Shown here one piece after another: positions 9,029 through 18,453 of a DNA stretch of 64,000 bases (within the stretch, counting starts at the first letter, position 1; every line of letters begins with the position of its first letter). Position numbers and translations under genes: made by a program. The stretch is from JABCZS01 sp041660525 (GTDB lineage Bacteria > Pseudomonadota > Gammaproteobacteria > JABCZS01). The notes below the pieces were generated by a model that saw only the letters and a list, made by a program, of their open reading frames with translations, ran no database searches and had not been told where the DNA came from. The stretch is taken from contig JBAZWD010000001.1 in NCBI GenBank assembly GCA_041660525.1, positions 186,001 to 250,000 on the forward strand, written 5' to 3'.

Positions 9029-9909
9029 GATTTTGTGATCTCATCTAAAATTTTATACAAATAAGCCCCATAATTATTTTTGGCTAATTCGCTAGCCATT
9101 TTTTCAAACGCCTGCGCCGTTATCCATTTGTTACGCAGTGCGATTTCTTCAGGGCACGCAATTTTAAGACCTTGGCGATGCTCGGTGACTTGAACAAATT
9201 GTTGCGCTTCTAATAAACTTTCATGTGTGCCTGTATCGAGCCAAGTAAAGCCTCGGCCCATGGGTTCCACGTGTAAATTATTATTTTCTAAATAACAGCG
9301 ATTCAAATCAGTAATTTCAAGTTCGCCACGCGGGGAAGGTTTTAGTGTATGCGCATGTTTACTAGCATTTTCATCATAAAAATAAAGACCTGTAACCGCA
9401 AAATTTGATTTAGGTTGTTGCGGTTTTTCTTCAATGCTGATCACGCGACCCTTCTCATCAAACTCAGCCACACCATAACGCTCCGGATCTGAAACATGGT
9501 AAGCAAAAACGGTGGCGCCGGTTTTACGTTCATCTGCTGATTGCAATAATGTTGTTAATTCATTTCCATAAAAAATATTATCTCCGAGTATCAACACACT
9601 AGGCGCGCCCGCTAAAAAATTCTCACCTATTAATAATGCTTGCGCTAAACCATCGGGTGATGGTTGTTCTATATACTCTAAATGTATGCCCCATTGTGAA
9701 CCATTGCCTAATAATTCTTGATAAAAAGGTAAGTCGCGCGGTGTCGAGATAATTAAAACTTCGCGAATTCCCGCTAACATCAATGTAGTTAAGGGATAAT
9801 AAATCATGGGCTTATCAAAAATAGGTAGTAAATGTTTAGAGATAGCGCGCGTTAATGGATACAAACGTGTTCCTGAGCCGCCCGCTAAGATAATACCTTT
9901 TCGCTTCAT
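9025..9909 (-). CDS. rmlA: glucose-1-phosphate thymidylyltransferase RmlA
   Basis: 294-aa nucleotidyltransferase that makes dTDP-glucose, the first step of dTDP-L-rhamnose synthesis. The N-terminal signature GIILAGGSGTRLYPLT is present, with the family segments PMIYYPLTTLMLAGI, ILGDNIFYG, VISIEEKPQQPKSN and FTWLDTGTHESLLEA. Length is typical for long-form RmlA. It overlaps rmlD and the RgpF-like gene by 4 nt each (ATGA), so the operon is tightly packed. Confidence 0.97.
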   Translation of the reverse strand: MKRKGIILAGGSGTRLYPLTRAISKHLLPIFDKPMIYYPLTTLMLAGIREVLIISTPRDLPFYQELLGNGSQWGIHLEYIEQPSPDGLAQALLIGENFLAGAPSVLILGDNIFYGNELTTLLQSADERKTGATVFAYHVSDPERYGVAEFDEKGRVISIEEKPQQPKSNFAVTGLYFYDENASKHAHTLKPSPRGELEITDLNRCYLENNNLHVEPMGRGFTWLDTGTHESLLEAQQFVQVTEHRQGLKIACPEEIALRNKWITAQAFEKMASELAKNNYGAYLYKILDEITKS

Positions 9910-10817
9910 GCAGATATGCCTCTTTGTAAATAATATTGGGATAAAAAACGATCAGCATGCCATTGCCAGGGTGGCAATTGTAAATTAAAACACTTGCTTA
10001 TTTTTTCAGTGTTTAATAAAGAATTAGCTGGACGTTTCGCCGGTGTTGGATATTGCGCCGTGGCTATCGCGGTAATTTTATCGGGAGTTACTTTTAAAGG
10101 CATACCCAATTGTTGTGCATGCATAATTAAATAACTCGCAAAACCATACCAACTGGTACTGCCTTGTGCGGTTAAATTAAATGTATCGCCTTTAAAATCT
10201 TTAAACGCATTATCCCATTGTAAGCGATATATGATTAAAGCTGTTATATCTGCAATTAATTCAGCACTGGTGGGAACACCTATTTGATCGCCTACTATAT
10301 TTAAAGAGCCTCGTTGCTGTGCTAAATTTAAAATTGTACGTGCAAAATTATGCCCATGCGCTGCGTAAACCCAACTGGTGCGCAGAATTAAATGCCGTGC
10401 GCCACTGCTGCGAATCAACTCTTCACCTTGTGCTTTTGTTTTACCGTAAACATTTAAGGGGTCGATAAGATCAGTTTCAATGTAAGGCTTTGTTTGCAAG
10501 CCATTAAAAATATAATCTGTGGAATAATGAATCATCCAGCTATTTAATTCTTGCGCGATTTTTGCCATTACAAACGGTGCTTGCGCATTGATTTTTTCTG
10601 CTTGTGCTTCGTCTTGTTCGGCTTTGTCGACTTGTGTATACGCTGCGGCATTAATAATAATATTGGGCTGTGTGTTGCGAATAAATGTTTCGAGTTTATT
10701 TAAATCATTGAGATCAATCATAGAACGGTTGCAAACAATCACTTGGCCCAAGCCAGCTAAAGATCGTTGCAATTCAAACCCTACTTGTCCTTGTGCACCG
10801 AATAATAAAATTTTCAT
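9906..10817 (-). CDS. rmlD: dTDP-4-dehydrorhamnose reductase RmlD
   Basis: 303-aa SDR enzyme that carries out the last step to dTDP-L-rhamnose. Visible features are the NAD(P)-binding FGAQGQVGFEL at the N-terminus, IINAAAYTQVDKAE, STDYIFNG, the catalytic YGKTKAQGE (YxxxK) and LRTSWVYAAHG. Length is typical. It overlaps rmlB upstream and rmlA downstream by 4 nt each. Confidence 0.97.
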   Translation of the reverse strand: MKILLFGAQGQVGFELQRSLAGLGQVIVCNRSMIDLNDLNKLETFIRNTQPNIIINAAAYTQVDKAEQDEAQAEKINAQAPFVMAKIAQELNSWMIHYSTDYIFNGLQTKPYIETDLIDPLNVYGKTKAQGEELIRSSGARHLILRTSWVYAAHGHNFARTILNLAQQRGSLNIVGDQIGVPTSAELIADITALIIYRLQWDNAFKDFKGDTFNLTAQGSTSWYGFASYLIMHAQQLGMPLKVTPDKITAIATAQYPTPAKRPANSLLNTEKISKCFNLQLPPWQWHADRFLSQYYLQRGISA

Positions 10818-11812
10818 GTGATATTTAAACCTTTTTTATTATTTAAATACCACTGCACTGTTTTACGTATTCCGGTTTCAAATGTTTCTTGGGGCTTCCA
10901 GCCTAAATGCGCTTCAATTTTTTGCGCATTAATGGCATAGCGTAAATCATGTCCTAAGCGATCGGGTACAAAGCTTATTTGTTTTTTATAAGATAATTTA
11001 TCAGCTCTAGGTGCTAATTCATCTAATAATTCGCAAATGGTATTCACCACTTCTAAATTATTTTTTTCATTACATCCGCCGATATTATATGTTTCGCCCA
11101 ATTGACCAGTTTTTAATACTTGTCTAATTGCGCTGCAATGATCGCTGACGTAAAGCCAATCGCGAATGTTTTTTCCCGTGCCTTGTATAGGTAATGCTTT
11201 ACCCAATAAAGCGTGCTGTATCATCAGCGGAATTAATTTTTCTGGATATTGATTAGGCCCATAATTATTCGAACAATTCGTTGTTAATACAGGCAAGCCA
11301 TACGTATGATAATAAGCACGAACTAAATGATCAGAAGCCGCTTTACTTGCAGAATAAGGACTATTAGGTTGATATGCATGTTGCTCTGTAAACGCTGCAT
11401 CTTCAAAATCTAAACTTCCATAAACTTCATCGGTGGACACATGCAAAAAGCGAAAATTATATTCTAATTTTGCCATGCGACATGATTCTAATAAATTAAA
11501 GGTGCCAATAATATTTGTGTTTATAAATTCGCGCGGTCCTGCTATGGATCGATCGACATGTGATTCTGCAGCAAAATGAATGAGCGCGCGTGGCTGATGC
11601 GTATTTAATAAATCCGGGATGAGTTGCGCATCACAGATATCACCTTGAATAAAAATATGGCGCGGGTCTTTTTTTAAGGTATGCAGATTTTCTAAATTGC
11701 CGGCATAGGTTAATTTATCTAGATTCACCACGGTTTCATCGGATTGAGCAAGCCAATCTAAAACAAAATTGGATCCAATAAATCCTGCGCCACCGGTTAC
11801 TAAAACAGTCAT
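10814..11812 (-). CDS. rmlB: dTDP-glucose 4,6-dehydratase RmlB
   Basis: 332-aa SDR dehydratase for the second step of the rhamnose pathway. Motifs: VTGGAGFIGSNF, FAAESHVDRSI, VSTDEVYGSL, YSASKAASDHL (YxxxK) and NCSNNYGPNQ. The open frame extends 18 codons upstream to 11866, but the ATG at 11812 has AAGGAA 8 nt before it and begins exactly at the conserved first strand, so I use it. That leaves a 2-nt gap after the GT2 gene. Confidence 0.97.
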   Translation of the reverse strand: MTVLVTGGAGFIGSNFVLDWLAQSDETVVNLDKLTYAGNLENLHTLKKDPRHIFIQGDICDAQLIPDLLNTHQPRALIHFAAESHVDRSIAGPREFINTNIIGTFNLLESCRMAKLEYNFRFLHVSTDEVYGSLDFEDAAFTEQHAYQPNSPYSASKAASDHLVRAYYHTYGLPVLTTNCSNNYGPNQYPEKLIPLMIQHALLGKALPIQGTGKNIRDWLYVSDHCSAIRQVLKTGQLGETYNIGGCNEKNNLEVVNTICELLDELAPRADKLSYKKQISFVPDRLGHDLRYAINAQKIEAHLGWKPQETFETGIRKTVQWYLNNKKGLNIT

Positions 11813-11814
11813 AG

Positions 11815-12744
11815 TTAAAATTTCCTTAAAACGATCGCTATAAAAAGCGCTATTTGGCCTAGGCAAGTTTGGCGATAAATATTTCCAGCAAAAAGATAGC
11901 GCAGCAATGCTGGCCGTCCTGCCTCGCGCGCTTGAATAAAGCTCTGAAGCTGTTGCTGATTAGTGGGGCTTAATAAAAATTTTACTGCGCTTAATGCAGC
12001 CAAATTGGTTTCATTAAAACGCGAAAATTGCCCCCTCCATACTCTTTTAAATCGTGACCAATTCTGCTGCAAGGATTTATTGCTACCCACAACATTACTC
12101 GCATGTTGACGATAACGCACTTTAGGCTTCGGATCATAAAAAATCTCACCCTCTGCGCCCGCAATAACTTGATAAGTCCACCAATCATGGCTAATGATAT
12201 CAGGCCCATAAGCAGATTTCATTAAATACCAAGCGGAAAGATTCATAACCATGGTATTCCCGCCAAATATATTTTGCACCAAGGCATTCGAAAAGCTTGG
12301 TCGCTTAGTATATAAAGGAGAAAAACCCATGTCTTGATCGTGTTCATTAATTAATCGGGTACGGCCGCCATATAAACCTGGCGTCTGCGGTGGTAGCGTT
12401 TCCAGCCATTTCAGCGCACAAGCCAGCTTATCTTTTTCCCAAATATCATCCTGATCGACATAAGCAATATAACGCGCAGGAGGGTTAGACAAATTAAAAA
12501 TGGAGAGAAAATTATATTGAAAACCTTTTCGAGAATCTCTTTGAGAACTTTCGAGAAATTGTATATTTAAATGCGGATATTTATGCATGCTTTGCTTAAT
12601 AATCTTTAAAGTCGCATCGCTGGAGCCATCATCGCTAACATAAACAACCAAATCAGGCTGCGTTTGCTGCGCCAATGATTCAAGTTGAGCATCTAAAAAT
12701 TGCTCTCCATTATAGGTGCATAACATGACGGCTACTGTTTTCAT
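11815..12744 (-). CDS. family 2 glycosyltransferase
   Basis: 309-aa GT-A fold enzyme. The N-terminus has AVMLCTYNGEQFLDAQLESL and VYVSDDGSSDATL, followed by AYVDQDDIWEKDKL, which carries the metal-binding DxD-type motif. GNTMVMNL and HDWWTYQ further on are typical of rhamnosyl- and related transferases. It is the first gene of the leftward rml operon, 2 nt before rmlB. A rhamnosyltransferase role is plausible from context but cannot be proved from sequence. The ribosome site is weak. Confidence 0.88.
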   Translation of the reverse strand: MKTVAVMLCTYNGEQFLDAQLESLAQQTQPDLVVYVSDDGSSDATLKIIKQSMHKYPHLNIQFLESSQRDSRKGFQYNFLSIFNLSNPPARYIAYVDQDDIWEKDKLACALKWLETLPPQTPGLYGGRTRLINEHDQDMGFSPLYTKRPSFSNALVQNIFGGNTMVMNLSAWYLMKSAYGPDIISHDWWTYQVIAGAEGEIFYDPKPKVRYRQHASNVVGSNKSLQQNWSRFKRVWRGQFSRFNETNLAALSAVKFLLSPTNQQQLQSFIQAREAGRPALLRYLFAGNIYRQTCLGQIALFIAIVLRKF

Positions 12745-12852
12745 TCAAAAGCTTACCTGACTTTCAATTAACCTGGTATTAGACGCGAAAAACCACAGAA
12801 AAGCAACCGTTTGTTAAGTACCCAACCCATAGCCCTAAGGCTTATTTTCCGC

Positions 12853-12858
12853 TATAAT
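12853..12858 (+). promoter_or_regulatory. -10 box directly before pgi (possible leaderless start)
   Basis: A perfect TATAAT ends 6 nt before the pgi ATG at 12865, so transcription would begin at or within a base or two of the start codon. No Shine-Dalgarno sequence fits between them. The matching -35 region (about 12830-12835) is poor. Confidence 0.45.
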
Positions 12859-12864
12859 TGCCGC

Positions 12865-14277
12865 ATGTTATTAGCCCCCTATATAGATATTTTAAGATCT
12901 TCACACATTCGCGACTTATTTGCGCAGGATCCCATGCGAGCTTCTCGTATGGAAATTAGCTGTCATGGGCTTACACTCGATTTCTCTCATCAACGAATAA
13001 CAGAAGATATATGGAATGCGCTGGTCGAATATGCGAAAAAAAATAAACTTGATCAACATATCCACGATTTGATCTCCGGCGCTGTCGTGAATGTTTCTGA
13101 AAATCGTCCAGCTTTACACACCGCATTACGTGATCCGTCTTTGACTCCCATTTTTGTAAAAAAAGAAAACATTAAACCGAAAATTCAAAGTGCTTTTGAG
13201 TCTATGCGGACATTGTGTAAAACTGTTTGGCAAAGCGGAATTACAGACGTTTTGATTCTAGGTATCGGTGGTTCTTATTGGGGATCTTTATGTGTTTGCG
13301 AAGCGTTGCGCACTTTACCTAAACGCTTAAATGTACACTTTTTAGGAGATATGGAAGCGGAAGCATTTGAGCACGCAACACGCAATTTACGTCCTGAGAA
13401 AACCATAGTCATCGTCATTAGTAAATCATTTAAAACGATAGAAACATTATCAAATGCAAAACGTGCGCGCACTTGGTTAGGCCCATTATTAGCTGCGCAT
13501 GCCATCGCTGTCACAGCAAATATTCAAGAAGCGCAATCTTTTGGAATACAAGCGTCACATATTTTACCGATGTGGTCTTGGGTCGGTGGTCGTTATTCTT
13601 TGTGGTCATGCGTGGGTATTCCAATTGCACTTTGTTATGGCATTGCTGCATTTCAAGAATTATTGCACGGCGCACACCTTATAGATCAGCATTTACAAGA
13701 TACGCCTTTGAAACAAAATTTACCCGTAATGGCTGCACTGATTACTTTTTTAAATACACGTATTTTAGATGCTTCTACAGAGGCCATTATTCCTTACAGT
13801 GCACGTATGAGACATTTTATTCCTTACGTACAACAATTAAAAATGGAAAGTTTAGGCAAATCTCGTAATGTGCAAGGTCAAAAAATTTCCGAGCCCACGG
13901 GCCCTGTGATTTGGGGACAAACAGGACTGCATGCGCAGCACACATTTAATCAAATATTGCACCAGGGGAATCAATGTATTCCTATTGATTTTATTTTATC
14001 GAACGATATACCTGAATTAGTAAACTCTTGCCTCGCACAATCGCAAGCACTTGCGTTTGGTGATCCGCATCATGAAGTATTACATGCACGGTCTGAAGGT
14101 AATCAACCGCATAATATTTTAAAATTGAACACATTAAACCCCGAAACGTTAGGCATGCTGATGGCGTTTTATGAACATAAAACTTATCTATTGGCTTGTC
14201 TTTTTAATATAAACGCTTTTGATCAATTTGGTGTTGAATTGGCAAAAAAAATACTAGTACAAACTGAGTCCCTATGA
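12865..14277 (+). CDS. pgi: glucose-6-phosphate isomerase
   Basis: 470-aa phosphoglucose isomerase that interconverts glucose-6-phosphate and fructose-6-phosphate. Signatures: VLILGIGGSYWGSL for phosphate binding, ISKSFKTIET, GRYSLWSCVGIPIAL, the second family signature around MESLGKSRNVQGQ, and GQTGLHAQHTFNQILHQG with the catalytic His. The enzyme is shorter than the 550-aa E. coli form. An upstream TTG at 12811 is open in frame, but the region before 12865 contains a TATAAT and does not look conserved. The stop overlaps wzm (ATGA), so carbon supply and glycan export are co-transcribed. Confidence 0.93.
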   Translation: MLLAPYIDILRSSHIRDLFAQDPMRASRMEISCHGLTLDFSHQRITEDIWNALVEYAKKNKLDQHIHDLISGAVVNVSENRPALHTALRDPSLTPIFVKKENIKPKIQSAFESMRTLCKTVWQSGITDVLILGIGGSYWGSLCVCEALRTLPKRLNVHFLGDMEAEAFEHATRNLRPEKTIVIVISKSFKTIETLSNAKRARTWLGPLLAAHAIAVTANIQEAQSFGIQASHILPMWSWVGGRYSLWSCVGIPIALCYGIAAFQELLHGAHLIDQHLQDTPLKQNLPVMAALITFLNTRILDASTEAIIPYSARMRHFIPYVQQLKMESLGKSRNVQGQKISEPTGPVIWGQTGLHAQHTFNQILHQGNQCIPIDFILSNDIPELVNSCLAQSQALAFGDPHHEVLHARSEGNQPHNILKLNTLNPETLGMLMAFYEHKTYLLACLFNINAFDQFGVELAKKILVQTESL

Positions 14278-15074
14278 ATACTAATCAACTGTCGCTCGCT
14301 TATCAAGACATTCTTCTGGGTCTTAAAAATTGGCGCATTTGGTCACTCCTGGGCTGGCAAGATATTCGGTTACGTTATCGTCGCTCAACCCTAGGTCCTT
14401 TTTGGATCACACTCAGCATGGCCGCCATGATTTATTCCATGGGTTTTCTTTATGGAAAATTATTTGGTATAGAATTAGGTGCTTACTATCCTTATTTAGC
14501 AACAGGCATGGTCACTTGGACATTTATTGCGGCGCTTATTAATGATGGGGCAGATAGTTTATATCATGCAGCCGGATTTATTCGACAAATAAAATTACCT
14601 TTCTCCGTTTATATTTTGCGTGGTGTTACAAATAATTTTATTGTTTTTCTGCACAATATTTTAGCCATTATTCCTATTTTATTATTTTTTAATACCGGCA
14701 TTACGCCGTTATTATTTTTCTTGTTTTTATTCAATGTTTTTTTATTATTGTTATTTGGCTTTTTTTATGGATTTATTTTAAGTTTGTTGGGCGCGCGTTT
14801 TCAAGATATAAAACCTATTATTACTAGCGTGTTACAAATTTTCTTTTTATTGACGCCTATATTATGGATGCCTAATATGCTGCCTGAGCGTTTTGATTAT
14901 TTTGCAGACTATAATCCGTTTTATCAATTGGTGAATTTATTACGCGAACCTTTAACCGGGCAAATACCCAGTTTATTTACCTATAGTTATATAGGTATGA
15001 TATTGGTAGGTGGATTTATTTTAATGTTACTTTTATTATGGCGAACACGTCACCGTATCGCTTTTTGGCTATAA
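14274..15074 (+). CDS. wzm: polysaccharide ABC exporter permease (Wzm-type)
   Basis: 266-aa integral inner-membrane protein of the ABC-2 family with about six transmembrane segments. The N-terminal WQDIRLRYRRSTLGPFWITLSMA is the hallmark of O-antigen and teichoic-acid exporter permeases, and the final third has LLTPILWMP and a NPFYQLVNLLREPL loop. It overlaps pgi by 4 nt and is followed after 2 nt by the ATPase, so the two form one transporter. Substrate is inferred to be the rhamnose-containing glycan of the neighbouring genes. Confidence 0.92.
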   Translation: MNTNQLSLAYQDILLGLKNWRIWSLLGWQDIRLRYRRSTLGPFWITLSMAAMIYSMGFLYGKLFGIELGAYYPYLATGMVTWTFIAALINDGADSLYHAAGFIRQIKLPFSVYILRGVTNNFIVFLHNILAIIPILLFFNTGITPLLFFLFLFNVFLLLLFGFFYGFILSLLGARFQDIKPIITSVLQIFFLLTPILWMPNMLPERFDYFADYNPFYQLVNLLREPLTGQIPSLFTYSYIGMILVGGFILMLLLLWRTRHRIAFWL

Positions 15075-15076
15075 CT

Positions 15077-15826
15077 ATGACCATTATATCTTTAAAAAAT
15101 GTGAATCTACATTTTCCAATTTATGGAGCGAACACGCGCTCTTTAAAGAAAAAAATCATACAGGTAACAACTGGCGGTATGATCGAATACGATCAAAATG
15201 AAATAGTCACCGTTCATGCTTTAAAAAATATTAATTTGGATATTAAAGAAGGTGATCGCGTTGGACTTATCGGTGCAAATGGCGCTGGCAAGAGTACCTT
15301 GTTACGCGTGCTTGCAGGTATTTATGAACCTACCAGTGGTGATGTAACAGTTCATGGAAAAGTTTCAGCGTTACTCGAGGTCATGCTGGGTTTAGATCAA
15401 GAATCTTCCGGTTATGAAAACATGACGATTCGCGGCATTTTACATGGCATGAGCTTTAAACAAATAGCAGAAAAAAAACAAGAGATCGCTGCTTTCACTG
15501 AATTAGATGATTATTTAGCAATGCCGATACGTACATATTCCACAGGTATGCAATTGCGTCTTGCTTTTGCCATTGCTACGGCTATTGATCCTGAGATTTT
15601 AGTTTTAGATGAAATTGTGGGCACCGGAGATGCGCATTTTATGCATAAAGCCAAAGCGCGTATTGATGAATTATTCACCAAATCTAAAGCGGTCATTCTT
15701 GCCAGCCATGCAGACAGCACTATTGAAATGTTGTGCAACAAAGTGATAGTGATGCAAGCCGGAAAAATAGTTTATTTCGGTGAAACTAAAGAAGGCTTAA
15801 AATATTACAATGATAGAGAATCTTAA
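15077..15826 (+). CDS. wzt: polysaccharide ABC exporter ATPase (Wzt-type)
   Basis: 249-aa ATP-binding subunit. It has Walker A GANGAGKST, a signature YSTGMQLRLAFAIA, Walker B EILVLDEIVG and the H-loop ASHAD. ATG 15077, 2 nt after wzm, starts at the conserved ISLKNVNLHFP strand; a longer frame from 15038 would overlap wzm. The protein ends soon after the nucleotide-binding domain, so it lacks the C-terminal carbohydrate-binding domain of some Wzt proteins that recognise a chain-terminating group. Its TAA shares the palindrome TTAA with the gyrB stop on the other strand. Confidence 0.93.
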   Translation: MTIISLKNVNLHFPIYGANTRSLKKKIIQVTTGGMIEYDQNEIVTVHALKNINLDIKEGDRVGLIGANGAGKSTLLRVLAGIYEPTSGDVTVHGKVSALLEVMLGLDQESSGYENMTIRGILHGMSFKQIAEKKQEIAAFTELDDYLAMPIRTYSTGMQLRLAFAIATAIDPEILVLDEIVGTGDAHFMHKAKARIDELFTKSKAVILASHADSTIEMLCNKVIVMQAGKIVYFGETKEGLKYYNDRES

Positions 15827-18246
15827 ACGTCAAGGTTCTCTGTCATCAAAGCGTTCTGCTCAATAAATTCTCTTCTAGGTTCTACATTATCACCCATAAG
15901 AGTAGTAAATAACTGATCTGCAGCAACCGCATCTTGAACTCTAACTTTCAACATCCGTCTGGTTGTTGGATCCATAGTTGTTTCCCATAGTTGTTCGGGA
16001 TTCATTTCACCTAGACCTTTATAACGCTGGATCTTTAATCCTTGTTTTGCTTCTTTAAGTAACCAAGCAATAATATCTTCAAATGTGTCAACGGGTTGTT
16101 TTTTCTCTTTACGTAAAATAAAAGCGCCTGGTTCAAGCAGCTCTTTAATTTTTGCACTCAAATCGACCAGTTGTAAATACTCTTTAGATTTAAAGAACTC
16201 AGCTCTTAGTTTAAAGTTACGTGCACTACCATTGGCATGTCTGACTACTTTAGGTAAATAGTCTTGCGTTTTTTCATCTTCTTCTATTGAAAATACAAAC
16301 TCTGTATGTGCATGTTCCATGTTATTAACTTTTTCTTGTAACGCATCAACCCATGTTTGAACTTTATTTTGATCGCGTAAATCTTCTGTGGCAAGTAATG
16401 GCAAATCAATACATGCCAATAAAACCTCACGTGGATACATTTGCGCAAGTCGCGTGATCATTTTTTGTACAATCATATAATGTTTAACCAATTCTGCAAA
16501 AGCTTGGGAGCTAATCGCAGGCGCTTGTGGATTCACATGTAAGTGCGCATCTTCCAACGCAGATTCAATTAAATACGCCTCTAGTGCTTCATCATCTTTA
16601 ATGTATTGTTCTTGTTTACCTTTTTTCACTTTATACAAAGGTGGTTGCGCAATATATAAATAACCAGCTTCTACAAGTTCAGGCATTTGGCGATAAAAGA
16701 AGGTTAAAAGTAGGGTGCGGATATGCGATCCATCGACGTCGGCGTCGGTCATAATAATAATATGGTGGTATCTTAATTTCTTTAAATCAAATTCTTCGCG
16801 ACCAATACCGCAACCTAATGCTGTAATCAAGGTACCCACTTCAAGGGAAGCGAGCATTTTGTCAAAACGCGCTTTTTCAACGTTAAGAATTTTACCTTTG
16901 AGCGGTAAAATAGCTTGGTTGTGACGATTGCGTCCTTGTTTAGCAGAACCACCCGCAGAATCACCCTCAACTAAATAAAGTTCGCACAATGCTGGGTCGC
17001 GTTCTTGGCAATCTGCTAATTTTCCAGGAAGTCCTGCGATATCCAAAGCACCTTTTCGACGTGTCATATCGCGTGCACGTCTTGCTGCTTCGCGTGCGCG
17101 TGCAGCGTCTATGATTTTGGCAACGATAGCGCGTGCTTGTTGTGGATTCTCGAGTAAATATTCTTGTAAATAATCGCCAACAGCGGATTCGACTACGGGT
17201 CTTACTTCTGAGGAAACCAATTTATCTTTAGTTTGTGAAGAAAACTTCGGATCAGGTACTTTAACTGATAATACAGCAGTTAATCCTTCACGGGCATCGT
17301 CGCCCACGGTATTAATTTTAGCTTTCTTCGCAAAACCTTCTTTCTCAATATAGTTATTGAGCGTGCGGGTTAATGCACCACGGAAACCTGCTAAGTGTGT
17401 TCCGCCGTCGCGTTGTGGAATATTATTGGTAAAGCAGAAAATATTTTCTTGAAAACTATCATTCCATTGCAGAGCAACTTCAACTGTAACACCTTCTTTT
17501 TCTGTTTTAACATACAATGCATCGCTGTTTACAGGAGTTTTGTTGTGGTTTAAGTAATTAACAAAGGCTTTTATGCCGCCTTCGTGTTCAAAGGTATCTT
17601 CACGTGCGCTGCGCTCATCGGATAAACGTATACAAACGCCCGAATTTAAAAAAGATAATTCGCGTAAGCGTTTTACTAGGATGTCGTAATTAAAATCAAT
17701 ATTGGTGAAGGTTTTGGCGCTGGGTTTAAAGCGAATCTCTGTACCTTTCTCTGTTGTTTCGCCTATGCTTTTGAGTGGCTCTTGTGGCTCGCCCTCTAGG
17801 TAAACTTGTTGGTAAATCAATCCGTTTTTATAGACGGTCAATTTTAATTCTTCAGATAGCGCATTTACTACTGACACACCTACACCGTGTAGGCCGCCGG
17901 AGATTTTATAAGAGTTATCATCAAACTTTCCGCCTGCGTGTAATACTGTCATGATGACTTCTGCGGCTGAGCGGCCTTCTTCTTCGTGAATATCTACTGG
18001 GATTCCGCGGCCGTCATCTCTAACTGTTACACTGTTGTCGGTGTGGATAATAATATCTACGGTTGAGCAATGGCCGGCGAGTGCTTCATCAATACTGTTA
18101 TCGACAACTTCAAATACCATGTGATGTAGGCCTGAACCGTCGTCGGTATCGCCAATATACATGCCTGGGCGTTTACGAACCGCGTCTAATCCTTTTAGTA
18201 CTTTAATACTTGAGGAATCGTATGTTGCGGTTTGCATTGTTGTCAT
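15823..18246 (-). CDS. gyrB: DNA gyrase subunit B
   Basis: 807-aa ATPase subunit of gyrase, which introduces negative supercoils. The GHKL ATPase region has FEVVDNSIDEALAG, DDGRGIPVDIH and GLHGVGVSVVNALS. The TOPRIM domain has YLVEGDSAGGSAKQGR and TDADVDGSHIRTLLL. Length matches the gammaproteobacterial form with the extra insert in the TOPRIM region, and the C-terminus has QRYKGLGEMNPEQLW. AGGAG lies 6 nt before the ATG. It is the last gene of the dnaA-dnaN-recF-gyrB series but is separated from recF by about 207 bp with a palindrome, so it may have its own promoter. Confidence 0.98.
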   Translation of the reverse strand: MTTMQTATYDSSSIKVLKGLDAVRKRPGMYIGDTDDGSGLHHMVFEVVDNSIDEALAGHCSTVDIIIHTDNSVTVRDDGRGIPVDIHEEEGRSAAEVIMTVLHAGGKFDDNSYKISGGLHGVGVSVVNALSEELKLTVYKNGLIYQQVYLEGEPQEPLKSIGETTEKGTEIRFKPSAKTFTNIDFNYDILVKRLRELSFLNSGVCIRLSDERSAREDTFEHEGGIKAFVNYLNHNKTPVNSDALYVKTEKEGVTVEVALQWNDSFQENIFCFTNNIPQRDGGTHLAGFRGALTRTLNNYIEKEGFAKKAKINTVGDDAREGLTAVLSVKVPDPKFSSQTKDKLVSSEVRPVVESAVGDYLQEYLLENPQQARAIVAKIIDAARAREAARRARDMTRRKGALDIAGLPGKLADCQERDPALCELYLVEGDSAGGSAKQGRNRHNQAILPLKGKILNVEKARFDKMLASLEVGTLITALGCGIGREEFDLKKLRYHHIIIMTDADVDGSHIRTLLLTFFYRQMPELVEAGYLYIAQPPLYKVKKGKQEQYIKDDEALEAYLIESALEDAHLHVNPQAPAISSQAFAELVKHYMIVQKMITRLAQMYPREVLLACIDLPLLATEDLRDQNKVQTWVDALQEKVNNMEHAHTEFVFSIEEDEKTQDYLPKVVRHANGSARNFKLRAEFFKSKEYLQLVDLSAKIKELLEPGAFILRKEKKQPVDTFEDIIAWLLKEAKQGLKIQRYKGLGEMNPEQLWETTMDPTTRRMLKVRVQDAVAADQLFTTLMGDNVEPRREFIEQNALMTENLDV

Positions 18247-18348
18247 GATTTCTCCTAAAAAATAGAGGCAAATTGAGGGGTTATTATATCATATCTGTGG
18301 GGTTAAAGGCATTTGTGGTGGCTTAGATCGCCAAGAATCTAGCTCCCG

Positions 18349-18431
18349 TCCAAACGGGCTCCGGACCTGCGGTTTTATTTACGTGCTCGCAAGCTGTGCG
18401 CGTAAATAAACCCTCCGGCCACCCGTTTGGA
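18349..18431. repeat. long imperfect palindrome between recF and gyrB
   Basis: The arms TCCAAACGGG (18349-18358) and CCCGTTTGGA (18422-18431) are perfectly complementary. Inside them CCGG pairs with CCGG, and a 13-nt arm at 18371-18383 pairs with 18401-18412 with one bulged base. The hairpin would have a loop of about 17 nt. It is more GC-rich than the flanks and has no U-tract, so it is not a standard terminator. On the minus strand the stretch is open in one frame. It resembles small palindromic repeats that spread between genes in some intracellular bacteria, but I see only one copy here. Confidence 0.7.
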
Positions 18432-18453
18432 AAGAGATCTTTAGATCTGTGGT

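Noticed and set aside
11813..11866. Longer N-terminus for RmlB
   Set aside because: It overlaps the GT2 gene, has no ribosome site, and precedes the conserved first strand that starts at 11812 behind AAGGAA.
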